Positions 23,497 to 31,838 of a stretch of DNA of 45,599 nucleotides are shown piece after piece (positions within the stretch are counted from its first letter, which is position 1; every line of letters starts with the position of its first letter). Both the position numbers and the translations under genes were made by a program. The notes beneath the pieces are model-generated. The model ran no database searches. It was not told the DNA's origin and was given only the letters and a program-made list of their open reading frames with translations. Location of the stretch: the NCBI GenBank assembly GCA_903843285.1, contig CAIMPC010000072.1, forward strand, positions 1-45,599, in the 5' to 3' direction. This DNA is from Candidatus Omnitrophota bacterium (GTDB taxonomy: Bacteria; Omnitrophota; Gorgyraeia; 2-01-FULL-45-10).

Positions 23497-24498
23497 ATGA
23501 AGAGATTATGTATCGGCCTGATAACTTTGATAGCCGTTGTGTCGTTGAGTATGCCTGTAAACGCAGTACAAAAACCCGCCAAGAAGATTAAGATAGGAGT
23601 TTCGCTTCCGACTCAGCGTGATGAGCGATGGGTCAGGGACGCCCAGAAGATGAAGGATGTGGCTAAGGCAGAGGGCATAGATCTTAAGATGCAGGTTTGC
23701 GATAATGATGCCTCGAAACAGATGTCGCAATGCGAGAACCTTATTGCCAGCGGAATAGATATTCTGATCCTCGCCCCGCATGATGCTACCTCTGCCGCGG
23801 CGATTGTAGATAACGCAAAGGCCGCCGGATTAAAGGTTATATCCTATGACCGGCTGGTCCTCGATTCCGATGTCGACCTCTACGTCTCTTTCGATAATTA
23901 TGAAGTCGGCAGGCTCATGGGTGAGTATCTGGTGAAGAGAGTGCCGAAGGGAAATTATGTGGTATTTGCCGGAGCTCCTACGGATAATAACGCAAAGCTT
24001 TACAGGGAAGGCGCGCTATCGGAGATAAAACCCCTTGTGGATAAGGGCGATATTAAGATCGTCTCGGACCAGTGGATCACCGATTGGCAGCCGACCATAG
24101 CGATGAACCTTACCCAGAATGCACTGACGGCGAACAATAATAAGATCGATGCTATAGTAGCGCCGAACGATAACACGGCAGGCGGCGTCATACAGGCGCT
24201 CGAGCAGGTGGGGCTATCAGGCAAAGTGCTCGTCACCGGACAGGATGCCGAAGATACGGCTGTGGATAGGATTCTGAAAGGCACACAATCCATGACAGTA
24301 TTTAAGAATACTAAAGAGCAGGCCGAGGATGCTATACACGCCGCGATCAAAATGATTAACGGGGAAGACGTCGGAGCTACATCAAAAGTCAATAACCGTA
24401 AGAAGGATGTGCCGTCTATATTACTGAAGCCGATAGTGGTGGATAAGTCGAACGTCGACGAGGTATTAATAAAGAGCGGTTTCGTTAAAGTTAAATAG
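23497..24498 (+). CDS. xylF: D-xylose-type ABC importer, periplasmic binding protein
   Basis: The 333-aa protein has a signal peptide (ending VNA|VQ) and follows XylF closely: KIGVSLPTQRDERWVRDAQK, QMSQCENLIASGIDILILAP, YVSFDNYEVGRLMGEYLV, GAPTDNNAKLYREGAL, NALTANNNKIDAIVAPND and TGQDAEDTAVDRILKGTQSM. The conserved RxERW, D(R/N) and GQDA positions of XylF that contact xylose are kept. Ribosome binding site: AGGAGGA before ATG 23497. The following two genes supply the ATPase and permease. XylF-like proteins in distant bacteria can also bind other pentoses or glucose, so the sugar remains to be shown. Confidence 0.9.
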   Translation: MKRLCIGLITLIAVVSLSMPVNAVQKPAKKIKIGVSLPTQRDERWVRDAQKMKDVAKAEGIDLKMQVCDNDASKQMSQCENLIASGIDILILAPHDATSAAAIVDNAKAAGLKVISYDRLVLDSDVDLYVSFDNYEVGRLMGEYLVKRVPKGNYVVFAGAPTDNNAKLYREGALSEIKPLVDKGDIKIVSDQWITDWQPTIAMNLTQNALTANNNKIDAIVAPNDNTAGGVIQALEQVGLSGKVLVTGQDAEDTAVDRILKGTQSMTVFKNTKEQAEDAIHAAIKMINGEDVGATSKVNNRKKDVPSILLKPIVVDKSNVDEVLIKSGFVKVK

Positions 24499-24521
24499 AT
24501 TCCACTATACGGGGCAAAACT

Positions 24522-26033
24522 ATGAACGAATACATATTGAGCATGAAGGCAATATCGAAAGAGTTCCCCGGGGTCAGGGCGCTGGATAACGTGACTTTCA
24601 GCGTTAAGCCCGCAGAGATACACGCGCTCGTAGGCGAAAATGGCGCGGGCAAGTCTACGCTGATGAAGATATTGAGCGGAGTCTACCCTCATGGCACGTA
24701 TGGTGGCACGATCGAGATAGACCAGACAGAAAAGCGTTTTAAAAGCCCCGGAGAGAGCGAGAGGTCCGGTATCGCCATCATATATCAGGAGCTGGCGCTG
24801 GTCAAAGAGTTGTCGATCGTCGAGAATATATGCCTGGGAAATGAGATCGCCAGATGCGGCGTCATAGATTGGGATGCCTCTTACCGGCTGGCTGAAAAAT
24901 CACTGAAGGGCGTCGGCCTTAACGTCAATCCGGAATTTCCGATATCGTACCTCGGCGTGGGAGAGCAACAGCTCGTCGCTATAGCGAAGGCGCTGTCCAA
25001 GGACGCGCGCATACTGGTCCTGGATGAGCCCACCGCGGCGCTTTCCGAAGAGGAATCCGCAAAGCTCCTTAAAATATTGAGGGATCTGCGCGCAAAAGGG
25101 GTAACATGCATATACATATCCCACCGATTGAAAGAGGTCTTCGACATAGCTGATAGGATCACGGTGCTGAGGGATGGTAAGACCGTCGCCACTCATGATA
25201 AGAAAGATCTGGATGAGAACAAATTGATAGCGCTTATGGTCGGACGGGAAGTGACGAATAAATATCCGAAGACGACGCGGACTGCCGGAGAGGTTGTTCT
25301 CGAAGTCAGAGACTGGACTGTGTTCGATCCGGATATTAATAAGACGATCGCAGACGTCAGTTTCAAATTAAGAAAGGGCGAAGTCCTCGGCATGGCCGGA
25401 TTAATCGGTGCCGGCAGGACGGAGCTTGTTATGAGCTTCTTCCGTTTCTGGGGCCGTAAGGTAAAAGGCAAGTTATTTCTGGAAGGCAAGGAACTGGAAT
25501 TAAGGGATGCCGGCTCTACGATAGCTTCCGGGATAAGCCTGGCATCCGAGGACAGGAAGAGATACGGCCTGGTTCTCGACGAGGATATATGTAAAAACAT
25601 ATCGCTTGCGTCCCTCGACAAGATCGCCAGTTACTCGGTCGTAAATGTGATCGATGAGATCAGGAGCGCCGAGCGGTACACGAAAGAGCTGAGGATAAAG
25701 ACGCCGTCGATAGAACAGAAGGCAGGCAACTTAAGCGGCGGTAATCAGCAGAAGGTCGTCCTGGGTAAATGGCTTATGACTACGCCCAAAGTTTTAATAC
25801 TGGATGAGCCGACGCGCGGCATAGATGTCGGCGCCAGAGTCGAGATATATAATATAATTAATGAGCTTGTCGACAAGGGTGTGGCGGTCATAGTTATATC
25901 GTCAGATCTGAGCGAGATACTCGGAGTATGCGACCGCATACTCGTTATGCACGAAGGGCGATTCACCGTCGACTTGCCGGTCAAAGAGGCGACGCAGGAG
26001 AAGATCATGCACTACGCTACCGGAGGGAAATGA
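24522..26033 (+). CDS. xylG: D-xylose-type ABC importer, duplicated ATPase
   Basis: Two ABC domains in 503 aa. The first has GENGAGKSTLMKILSGVYPH, signature LGVGEQQLVAIAKAL and Walker B ILVLDEPTAALSEEE; the second has the degenerate Walker A AGLIGAGRTEL normal for the sugar (RbsA/XylG/MglA) class, the signature LSGGNQQKVVLGKWLM and VLILDEPTRGIDVG. It powers sugar import in the inner membrane. It starts 23 bases after xylF and its last base overlaps the first base of xylH. Confidence 0.95.
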   Translation: MNEYILSMKAISKEFPGVRALDNVTFSVKPAEIHALVGENGAGKSTLMKILSGVYPHGTYGGTIEIDQTEKRFKSPGESERSGIAIIYQELALVKELSIVENICLGNEIARCGVIDWDASYRLAEKSLKGVGLNVNPEFPISYLGVGEQQLVAIAKALSKDARILVLDEPTAALSEEESAKLLKILRDLRAKGVTCIYISHRLKEVFDIADRITVLRDGKTVATHDKKDLDENKLIALMVGREVTNKYPKTTRTAGEVVLEVRDWTVFDPDINKTIADVSFKLRKGEVLGMAGLIGAGRTELVMSFFRFWGRKVKGKLFLEGKELELRDAGSTIASGISLASEDRKRYGLVLDEDICKNISLASLDKIASYSVVNVIDEIRSAERYTKELRIKTPSIEQKAGNLSGGNQQKVVLGKWLMTTPKVLILDEPTRGIDVGARVEIYNIINELVDKGVAVIVISSDLSEILGVCDRILVMHEGRFTVDLPVKEATQEKIMHYATGGK

Positions 26034-27160
26034 TGAAGATATCATTCGTTCAGAATATCCGTAAGTACACGATGTTAATAGCGCTGATAGGTATCTGGTT
26101 AATTTTTTCGATAATGACACAAGGTGTCTTCGTCAGTCCGCGCAACCTGTCTAACCTATTTCTGCAGACGGCGGCGGTCGCGGTGATAACCATCGGCATG
26201 ACGCTGGTCATAGTGACGCGGAATATAGACCTCTCCGTAGGTTCCGTGGCCGCATTTGCGGGCGCCGTTACAGCGTTCATGAACGTTAAGATGGGTATGC
26301 CTGCAGGCGCGGCGATAGGGATCGCCCTCGTGACCGGCCTGGCGATAGGAGCATGGCACGGATTCTGGATAGCGTACAGGCTCGTGCCGGCATTTATAGT
26401 GACGCTTGCCAGTATGATGATATTTCGAGGGGCGGTTCTCGGCATAACCAATGGCGCTACGATCGCTCCATTATCTGCGGGCTTTAAGAGTATAGGCCAG
26501 AGTTATCTGGCGCCCGGAATAAGCCTTTGGATAGGCCTGGCCGTAGCCTGCATCTTCGTGGTTAAAAATATACTGAACAGGCAAAAGAGGCTGAAGTTCG
26601 GTTTTTCCGTACCGGCCCTGCCGATCTTTATCATAAAGGTACTGGTTGTCTGCGCAGTAATTGCGGCATTTTTCATGATAATGATCCAGAACAGGGGAGT
26701 GCCTTATGCGGTTGTGTTAGTTCTGGCTCTGGCCGTCCTATTTAACTTTATGTCGACCAGGACAGTCTTTGGCCGCCAGTTATACGCTATAGGTGGAAAT
26801 CCCGATGCGGCATCTCTGTCCGGCATTGATGTCCGAAAACAGGTGATGATGCTCTATGTTATTTTTGGCGCTCTCACCGCCATTGGCGGTATGGTGCTTA
26901 CGGCGAGGCTCAATGCCGCGACCACATCTGCCGGCCAGGGCATGGAGCTGGATGTCATAGCGGCCGCCGTTATCGGCGGGACGAGCCTGATGGGCGGTGA
27001 AGGTACGATCTGGGGGTCTGTTATAGGCGCGCTGATAATGGCGAGCCTCGACAACGGAATGAGCCTGATGGACACAAATATCACATACCAATATATCATT
27101 AAAGGCATGATACTTCTCCTGGCAGTCTGGGTGGATATCGCCACAAGAAAAAAGACGTAA
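26033..27160 (+). CDS. xylH: D-xylose-type ABC importer, permease
   Basis: The 375-aa protein has about 10 TM segments and the sugar-permease signatures TIGMTLVIVTRNIDLSVGSV, TLASMMIFRGAVLGITNG, ATSLSGIDV-like AASLSGIDVRKQVMMLYVIF and DVIAAAVIGGTSLMGGEGTI. An upstream frame extends to 25928 within xylG; ATG 26033 (or 26030) is preferred, following GGAGG 6 bases upstream. It completes the XylFGH set. No xylA, xylB or XylR-like gene is in the window. Confidence 0.92.
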   Translation: MKISFVQNIRKYTMLIALIGIWLIFSIMTQGVFVSPRNLSNLFLQTAAVAVITIGMTLVIVTRNIDLSVGSVAAFAGAVTAFMNVKMGMPAGAAIGIALVTGLAIGAWHGFWIAYRLVPAFIVTLASMMIFRGAVLGITNGATIAPLSAGFKSIGQSYLAPGISLWIGLAVACIFVVKNILNRQKRLKFGFSVPALPIFIIKVLVVCAVIAAFFMIMIQNRGVPYAVVLVLALAVLFNFMSTRTVFGRQLYAIGGNPDAASLSGIDVRKQVMMLYVIFGALTAIGGMVLTARLNAATTSAGQGMELDVIAAAVIGGTSLMGGEGTIWGSVIGALIMASLDNGMSLMDTNITYQYIIKGMILLLAVWVDIATRKKT

Positions 27161-27186
27161 TTTCGGAAGAAACTTGGTCAGGGCTC

Positions 27187-27275
27187 GTCATCCTGAACCC
27201 GCCGAAGTATTGGTGGCGGGTGAAGGATCTAAAGGCATAGATTCTTCGTCGGGCTAAAGCCCTCCTCAGAATGAC
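27187..27275 (+). repeat. 89-bp palindromic dispersed repeat, copy 2
   Basis: Same unit as 28567-28655 (direct) and 21728-21816 (inverted). Sequence homology to the repeat at 41491 extends further upstream: TTTCGGAAGAAACT (27162-27175) precedes both. It lies between xylH and the OprB-like gene. Confidence 0.9.
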
Positions 27276-27329
27276 GAGGGGGAACTTTATTAACCTTTCG
27301 CTCAGAATGACGATTAATGATGGGGTGAC

Positions 27330-28544
27330 ATGAATTCGCGTTTTTACTGCCACGCAGCGATCTTATTGGTATTCACGCTTTTCGTCACGCCTCTTGCCTA
27401 TGCCGAACTCGCTCCGTCCCAGTTGGTACATCAGCCGGAGGTGTGCAAGGCCGAAGGCCGACCGGAAAACTACTTTGATAAATTTCAGATAGAGCGGTGT
27501 GAGTTTGAGAATAAATATGGGACATACTTTGCGATCCTCGTAAATTATATCCAGCAAGTTACCTTATCGAGCCGGAGATACGAAGGCAATTCCCTGGGTG
27601 CATGGTATTACAATGCTTTGCTCGGCCAAAGATTCTGGGAGGGGTCCCTATTTGTTACGGGAATAGAAGGCGGCGCGGGGAGGACATTCAATAACAAGAT
27701 ATCGACGCTATCAACGCTCGCCGACGCCGCAGGGGAGGGCTCCACATGTTATGTCCCCCTTCTCTTTATGAAGCAGGATCTCTTCGAGGAGAAAGTATAT
27801 GTCATCGGCGGCAGGATAGATCTGACGCAGTGGTTCGATGTAAATGCGGTTGCCGATAGCGGTGATACCCAGTTCCTTGCAAGCGCTTTCGTAAATAATC
27901 CAACCATACCGTTCCCGGACTACGAAACTGGTTTTGTCGTAGGGCTAAAGCCTGTCAAATGGTTTTACGTCCAGGGAGGCATGGGTGACGCTCCCGCTTT
28001 TGCTTCGAGGATCGGGATTACGAAAGCATTCTATAATAAACTCATACTTGCGGAGGCCGGCGTCTGCCCAGAAATAGGAAAGCTCCACGGAAATTACAGG
28101 TTCATATTCAGGTATGATAAGCAGACGCTCGGGCTTACAGACGGTTCTGGGGCCCGGGATGGTGATGCGGGTTTTGCTTTATGCTTCGATCAGGAGTTGA
28201 CAGATAAGGTCATGGTATTTTTCCGTTATGGCCTGGCGGATCAAAGAGTGCGTAAGGTATCGGACTTCTGGTCGCTTGGCATCCAGATCACGGTGCCGTT
28301 TCTTTCGAGAAAATACGATGTCATAGGCCTGGGTGTGGCCCAGTCGATAACCGGTGACGACTTTCGTAAGACGAACGGACCGGGAGTAGCGGCGCAGGAG
28401 ACGGTATTCGAAGCATATTACAGTTTTCAGTTGAACCAGATAATAACGTTGAGTCCGGACCTGCAGGTTGTTATTAATCCTAACGCTGATAATACGGCAG
28501 ATCCTTTGGTTATGGCCAGTATCAGGGCGGTATTATTATTTTGA
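27330..28544 (+). CDS. OprB-like carbohydrate porin
   Basis: After a signal peptide (ending LAYA|ELAPS) the 404-aa protein shows a beta-barrel of the OprB/carbohydrate-porin family: GAWYYNALLGQRFWEGSLFV, IGGRIDLTQWFDVNAVADSG, the motif FLASAFVNNPTIPFPDYETG, KPVKWFYVQGGMGDA, then VMVFFRYGLADQRVRKVSDF and a C-terminal aromatic/Leu end (RAVLLF). OprB porins pass glucose and other sugars. The gene is bounded on both sides by copies of the 89-bp repeat and is near the XylFGH importer, so it probably serves the same uptake. The ribosome binding site is weak (GGGGTG before ATG 27330). Confidence 0.88.
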   Translation: MNSRFYCHAAILLVFTLFVTPLAYAELAPSQLVHQPEVCKAEGRPENYFDKFQIERCEFENKYGTYFAILVNYIQQVTLSSRRYEGNSLGAWYYNALLGQRFWEGSLFVTGIEGGAGRTFNNKISTLSTLADAAGEGSTCYVPLLFMKQDLFEEKVYVIGGRIDLTQWFDVNAVADSGDTQFLASAFVNNPTIPFPDYETGFVVGLKPVKWFYVQGGMGDAPAFASRIGITKAFYNKLILAEAGVCPEIGKLHGNYRFIFRYDKQTLGLTDGSGARDGDAGFALCFDQELTDKVMVFFRYGLADQRVRKVSDFWSLGIQITVPFLSRKYDVIGLGVAQSITGDDFRKTNGPGVAAQETVFEAYYSFQLNQIITLSPDLQVVINPNADNTADPLVMASIRAVLLF

Positions 28545-28566
28545 CCGCGCTGAGCCTATGCTGTTT

Positions 28567-28655
28567 GTCATCCTGAACCCGCCGGAGTTTTAGTGGCGGG
28601 TGAAGGATCTGAAGGCATAGATTCTTCGTCGGGCTAAAGCCCTCCTCAGAATGAC
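28567..28655 (+). repeat. 89-bp palindromic dispersed repeat, copy 3
   Basis: Begins GTCATCCTGAACCCGCCGG, ends CCTCCTCAGAATGAC, and is nearly identical to copy 2. Terminal inverted repeats and an internal GC hairpin are kept. It closes the sugar porin block. Confidence 0.9.
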
Positions 28656-28701
28656 GGTGATATGATGCGGCTAACGATGGCACGGAGATAGTTATATAAT
28701 T

Positions 28702-29463
28702 ATGATGCAGGATGCTCACATACATCTTCAGGATTCCGGGGCGGAGGCGGATAAGATATTGACCTCCGCTAAAGCCAGGCGTGTCGGGATGTTCTTCTGT
28801 AATGGAACATCCACCGACGACTGGCCTAAGGTTAAATCCCTCGCGGATTCATGCGATGGCGTTGTCCCGTTTTTCGGAATTCATCCGTGGTCTGCCGATC
28901 GGGCCGTAAACGGTTGGGATGATATTCTGGTGAAGTATCTTTCCGATCCGAAGGCATGCATAGGCGAGATAGGGCTCGATAAGGCCAAAAAGAACGTCGA
29001 TTTCGAAAAACAGCGGGAGATCTTCACCCGCCAATTAGATATTGCAATAGAGTTGCGTCGGCCTTTCGCCGTGCACTGTGTCCAGGCGTGGGATACGCTT
29101 GTAGAAGAGATCCGTAGGCGGACGGATAAGAATATCTGTTTCATGGTTCACTGGTTTTCAGGCTCGCCGGAGACGGCCGCGGAATTAATAAAGCTCGGCG
29201 CTTATATCTCTTTTTCGCCGCGTCTTATTTATGAAAGGGCCCTGAAACATCGCGAGTCGTTTAGTGCAACTCCGATCAATAAGGTTCTGCTCGAAACGGA
29301 TTATCCGTATTTACCCGATGCCATTGCCCGCAATACGCAGGATGCAGAAAAATATTTCGAATGGCTCGGCGCACTATATGGGATAGCCGCACGTCTTAAG
29401 AATATGGAAACGGAAGCATTTGAAGATAAGGTATGGGAAAATGGGACAATATTTCTGCATTGA
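28702..29463 (+). CDS. TatD-family metal-dependent hydrolase/DNase
   Basis: The 253-aa protein carries the metal ligands of the amidohydrolase-fold TatD family in order: DAHIHL at the N-terminus, IGEIGLD (about residue 95), AVHCVQAW (His, about 127), MVHWFSG (about 150) and LLETDYPYLPDA (about 200). TatD proteins are 3'-5' nucleases or deacylases in the cytoplasm. At 253 aa the size is normal. It overlaps the following tcdA-like gene by 23 bases, so they are cotranscribed; no functional link is obvious. Confidence 0.9.
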   Translation: MMQDAHIHLQDSGAEADKILTSAKARRVGMFFCNGTSTDDWPKVKSLADSCDGVVPFFGIHPWSADRAVNGWDDILVKYLSDPKACIGEIGLDKAKKNVDFEKQREIFTRQLDIAIELRRPFAVHCVQAWDTLVEEIRRRTDKNICFMVHWFSGSPETAAELIKLGAYISFSPRLIYERALKHRESFSATPINKVLLETDYPYLPDAIARNTQDAEKYFEWLGALYGIAARLKNMETEAFEDKVWENGTIFLH

Positions 29464-30181
29464 GCTTCTTATAGGCAAGGATAAGCTTAAAAAAATTCAT
29501 GACAGTTCCGTAACGGTGATAGGTATAGGCGCCGTCGGGGGCTATTGCGTGGAGGCGCTTGCGCGCGCCGGAGTAGGCAAAATACGGCTTGTAGATTTCG
29601 ATAAGATAAAGGCGAGCAATATGAACCGCCATATTCTCGCGCTTAGGGGCACTATAGGAATGTCAAAAGTAGAGCTTGCCAGGCAGAGGGTCTTAGAGAT
29701 CAATCCGTCATGCAAGGTGGAGGCGATGGAGCTATTCGCCGCGGCCGAAACCATAGATTCGATCCTCGATAACGATCCGGACATAGTGATAGACGCCATT
29801 GATTCACTCGGCCCGAAGGCGCAGGTCCTGAAGGCATGCTGGCATAAAAAGATACCCGTGATATCTTCTATGGGCGCCGCTACCCGGGTGGATCCGCTTG
29901 CCATAAGGATCGCCGATATTAAAGATACTACGCATTGCCCTCTGGCCAGGAACCTGCGTGTGAAACTGAAGAAAGAGGGCATCGGGCGCGGGATAATCTG
30001 CGTCTATTCGGCGGAGAACAGAAATCTTTCGGCGGTGGATAAAGAGAACCGGTTGAAGGAGGAGATATATGACAGGGGAAGAAAGCGCCCGAAGCTCGGC
30101 AGTCTGCCGACCATCACCGGTATCTTCGGACTGACGGTCGCGAACAAGGCCCTGGAAACTCTGTGCGGCGGATTCAGGTAG
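29441..30181 (+). CDS. tcdA: tRNA threonylcarbamoyladenosine dehydratase (TcdA/CsdL, ThiF/E1 fold)
   Basis: The 246-aa protein has the adenylating E1-like fold: VTVIGIGAVGGYCVEALARA, LVDFDKIKASNMNRHILALR, GMSKVELARQRVLEINPSC and VIDAIDSLGPKAQVLKACW, as in TcdA, which converts t6A37 of tRNAs that read ANN codons to its cyclic form. The closing part (ICVYSAENRN) resembles the CVFSTE-like segment of TcdA. The long frame opens at TTG 29420; ATG 29441 gives the canonical N-terminus. tRNA-Asn, the split tRNA at 223-653, is one of the usual ANN-decoding substrates of this modification. Confidence 0.88.
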   Translation: MGQYFCIELLIGKDKLKKIHDSSVTVIGIGAVGGYCVEALARAGVGKIRLVDFDKIKASNMNRHILALRGTIGMSKVELARQRVLEINPSCKVEAMELFAAAETIDSILDNDPDIVIDAIDSLGPKAQVLKACWHKKIPVISSMGAATRVDPLAIRIADIKDTTHCPLARNLRVKLKKEGIGRGIICVYSAENRNLSAVDKENRLKEEIYDRGRKRPKLGSLPTITGIFGLTVANKALETLCGGFR

Positions 30182-30287
30182 TAAAATTTTATTCCTGTGA
30201 GAATGAAAGGCCCTTGCATATTTACGGTTATCGATTATAATCTTAGTTAATTGGTTAACTGTCCTTACAGGCGGATAAATTCAAATT

Positions 30288-30314
30288 CTAATCTGGTTAG
30301 TTTAACCAGGTTAG
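30288..30314. repeat. 27-bp palindrome, copy 1 (operator or terminator candidate)
   Basis: CTAATCTGGTTA (30288-30299) and TAACCAGGTTAG (30303-30314) form a 12-bp inverted repeat with one mismatch around GTT; AAACGGTTTT follows. A near-identical copy with the same tail lies at 31639-31665. Here it overlaps the -35 box of the gene that follows, which suits an operator. Confidence 0.75.
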
Positions 30315-30329
30315 AAACGGTTTTATAAT
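30301..30329 (+). promoter_or_regulatory. Probable promoter of the exported-protein pair
   Basis: TTTAAC (30301-30306), 17 bases, TATAAT (30324-30329). The -35 box lies in the palindrome 30288-30314. AGGAGCG precedes ATG 30345. The rest of 30182-30344 shows a second partial palindrome, TTAATTGGTTAA, at 30247-30258. Confidence 0.5.
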
Positions 30330-30344
30330 TTAAATAGGAGCGTT

Positions 30345-30839
30345 ATGAAAAAGATACTCGGTATTATCGCAGTCGCCGTATTAGTCCTTAGGACCAGCGT
30401 CGCGGGTGCGGATGTGAATGCGAATGTGGACAAGGTCGGCGATATGGCTAAGGCGGTTGTGAGCTATGAGATCGCCACTTCAGAAGGAGACGAGCTGGTT
30501 CTTACGGTCGATTACGATTCGAAGCGCCCTACGCCGGAGATTGAGAATATGGACATATCTCCGATCACGCCGATAAGCGATGGGACTAAAACTTTTAAGA
30601 TCCTGACAAAAGAGGGCGTTCCTATAGAGATAGAGTATTCCTATTCCGGTGGTAAGCGCACCGGTATGAAAATATCCACGGCCCCATCGAATCCGTCTTC
30701 GGATGCCGAATATTCCCAGATACTTTCGGTCCAGAGTAAGGGAGCTCACGTGGTTAATTTTACTTTCATATGGCAGGGCACTGAACTGAAGGAAGTCAGG
30801 ATAGAGCCTCAGGTAAACCCGTTCGACACCTCCTCATAG
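30345..30839 (+). CDS. Exported protein of unknown function (164 aa)
   Basis: A signal peptide (MKKILGIIAVAVLVLRTSVAGA) is followed by a beta-rich mature part of about 140 residues with acidic patches (TSEGDELVLTVDYDSKRPTP, IEIEYSYSGGKRTGMKI). No cysteine and no known domain are seen. TAG 30837-30839 shares its last base with the GTG start of the next gene, so the two are coupled. The same palindrome stands before and after this pair, which suggests a small regulated unit. The preceding ribosome binding site is AGGAG, 7 bases before ATG 30345. Confidence 0.7.
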   Translation: MKKILGIIAVAVLVLRTSVAGADVNANVDKVGDMAKAVVSYEIATSEGDELVLTVDYDSKRPTPEIENMDISPITPISDGTKTFKILTKEGVPIEIEYSYSGGKRTGMKISTAPSNPSSDAEYSQILSVQSKGAHVVNFTFIWQGTELKEVRIEPQVNPFDTSS

Positions 30840-31642
30840 TGCGTATATCGGCCGCTGTGCTTGCCCTTATCGTTATCATGCTGGCCGCACAGCTATCGTC
30901 GGGGGAAGAGGTCGCGGAGTACAGGCAGTTCAGGTTCGATGATGTTTCCTGTGACGCCGCGGTCTCTTATAAGACGACGAAAGAGGGCCTCAATGTAACG
31001 GTGTCCGCCATAGCATACGGCAGGGGCGCGGAATTCAGGAAGTGGGCCGTTACGGATATAAGATTAAATGTCGCCTACGAACCCATAACTACGGAGGATA
31101 ACGGCAAATTCTTTGTTAAAAAGGAGTCGATCTTCCGATATCCGGCGGCGGTAGTCTTCGCGGCATTAGGCACACAGATCAGTGCCTCCGGCTCCGGATT
31201 TAGCCAGGGGATAACCGTAGCGGGAGCTACGATCGGTCTCGGACTTTTGGCGTTGATGGCCGAGGGTGATATATCCGGAGAGCGCGATCTCTTCAGCCTT
31301 AATTGGGTTACGGTGGACAAGATATTGGAGTCCAGGGATTATGTATCGATCACGGTCGAAGATACCGATAAGCATCTAAAGAAGACAATAAAGATAAACC
31401 TTACGAAGGCCCCTGTAGAAGAGTCGCGATTCGACTTTGGTAATATGAGACAGGACGAGCTTTTACAGGTCATGGATACCCTGGAACACCAGATAGACAG
31501 CATTAGAAATAATCAGGGTAAATACAAATACGCAATTGATCCGGAATATGAAGAGATGCAGAAGAGGATAGAGTCGCTTGAGACGGAACGCGCCGTAGCA
31601 TACAAGACCTGGTATGAGAGAGGCCATAAATCCAAGTTCTAA
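30839..31642 (+). CDS. Exported protein of unknown function (267 aa)
   Basis: GTG 30839 opens a signal peptide (RISAAVLALIVIMLAAQLSSG). The mature part has a beta-rich first half (about 20-95), a Gly/Ala-rich hydrophobic segment (AAVVFAALGTQISASGSGFS, GITVAGATIGLGLLALMAEG) that could span or lie on a membrane, and a coiled-coil end (about 215-260, ELLQVMDTLEHQIDSIRNNQ). No family is recognised. The stop codon lies inside the first arm of the palindrome at 31639-31665. Confidence 0.7.
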   Translation: MRISAAVLALIVIMLAAQLSSGEEVAEYRQFRFDDVSCDAAVSYKTTKEGLNVTVSAIAYGRGAEFRKWAVTDIRLNVAYEPITTEDNGKFFVKKESIFRYPAAVVFAALGTQISASGSGFSQGITVAGATIGLGLLALMAEGDISGERDLFSLNWVTVDKILESRDYVSITVEDTDKHLKKTIKINLTKAPVEESRFDFGNMRQDELLQVMDTLEHQIDSIRNNQGKYKYAIDPEYEEMQKRIESLETERAVAYKTWYERGHKSKF

Positions 31643-31676
31643 CCTGGTTAAACTAACCAGGTTAGAAACGGTTTTT
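31639..31676 (+). terminator. 27-bp palindrome, copy 2, with T run
   Basis: CTAACCTGGTTA (31639-31650) pairs perfectly with TAACCAGGTTAG (31654-31665) around AAC; AAACGGTTTTT follows to 31675. It can end the transcript of the exported-protein pair, and it stands only 14 bases before the -35 box of the chemosensory operon, so it may also be an operator shared with copy 1. Confidence 0.65.
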
Positions 31677-31679
31677 CCG

Positions 31680-31708
31680 TTGACAAATATATCCGGTGAA
31701 GATACAAT
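31680..31708 (+). promoter_or_regulatory. Near-consensus promoter of the chemosensory operon
   Basis: TTGACA (31680-31685), 17 bases, TACAAT (31703-31708). Transcription should start near 31715, giving a leader of about 120 bases before the kinase ATG at 31835. Confidence 0.8.
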
Positions 31709-31748
31709 CACTTATCCTTGCTGTCACTAAGCGCAGGTAGGAGCGTAA

Positions 31749-31838
31749 ATGAATAGATCCGATGGACATATAGCATTATTCGGCAACCCGCGCAGGGTTG
31801 CTTTTTATTTCACCTCACAGCGGGAGATAGTAAGATGA
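31749..31838 (+). CDS. Leader ORF (29 aa) spanning a terminator and coupled to the kinase gene
   Basis: ATG 31749 follows TAGGAG by about 5 bases. The 29-codon frame begins MNRSDGHIALFGNPRRV, runs straight through the terminator hairpin at 31783-31806 and stops at TGA 31836-31838, overlapping the kinase start (ATGA at 31835-31838). A ribosome translating it would open the hairpin and then reinitiate on the kinase gene. It is probably regulatory rather than a functional peptide. Confidence 0.5.
   Translation: MNRSDGHIALFGNPRRVAFYFTSQREIVR
31783..31806 (+). terminator. Intrinsic terminator in the leader of the chemosensory operon
   Basis: GCAACCC (31783-31789) pairs with GGGTTGC (31795-31801) around GCGCA and is followed by TTTTT. 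Because it lies between promoter and first gene, and within the leader ORF, it suggests attenuation. Confidence 0.7.

Noticed and set aside
31715..31834. c-di-GMP riboswitch in the chemosensory leader
   Set aside because: The GCAAAGCC-type core and tetraloop receptor are missing.
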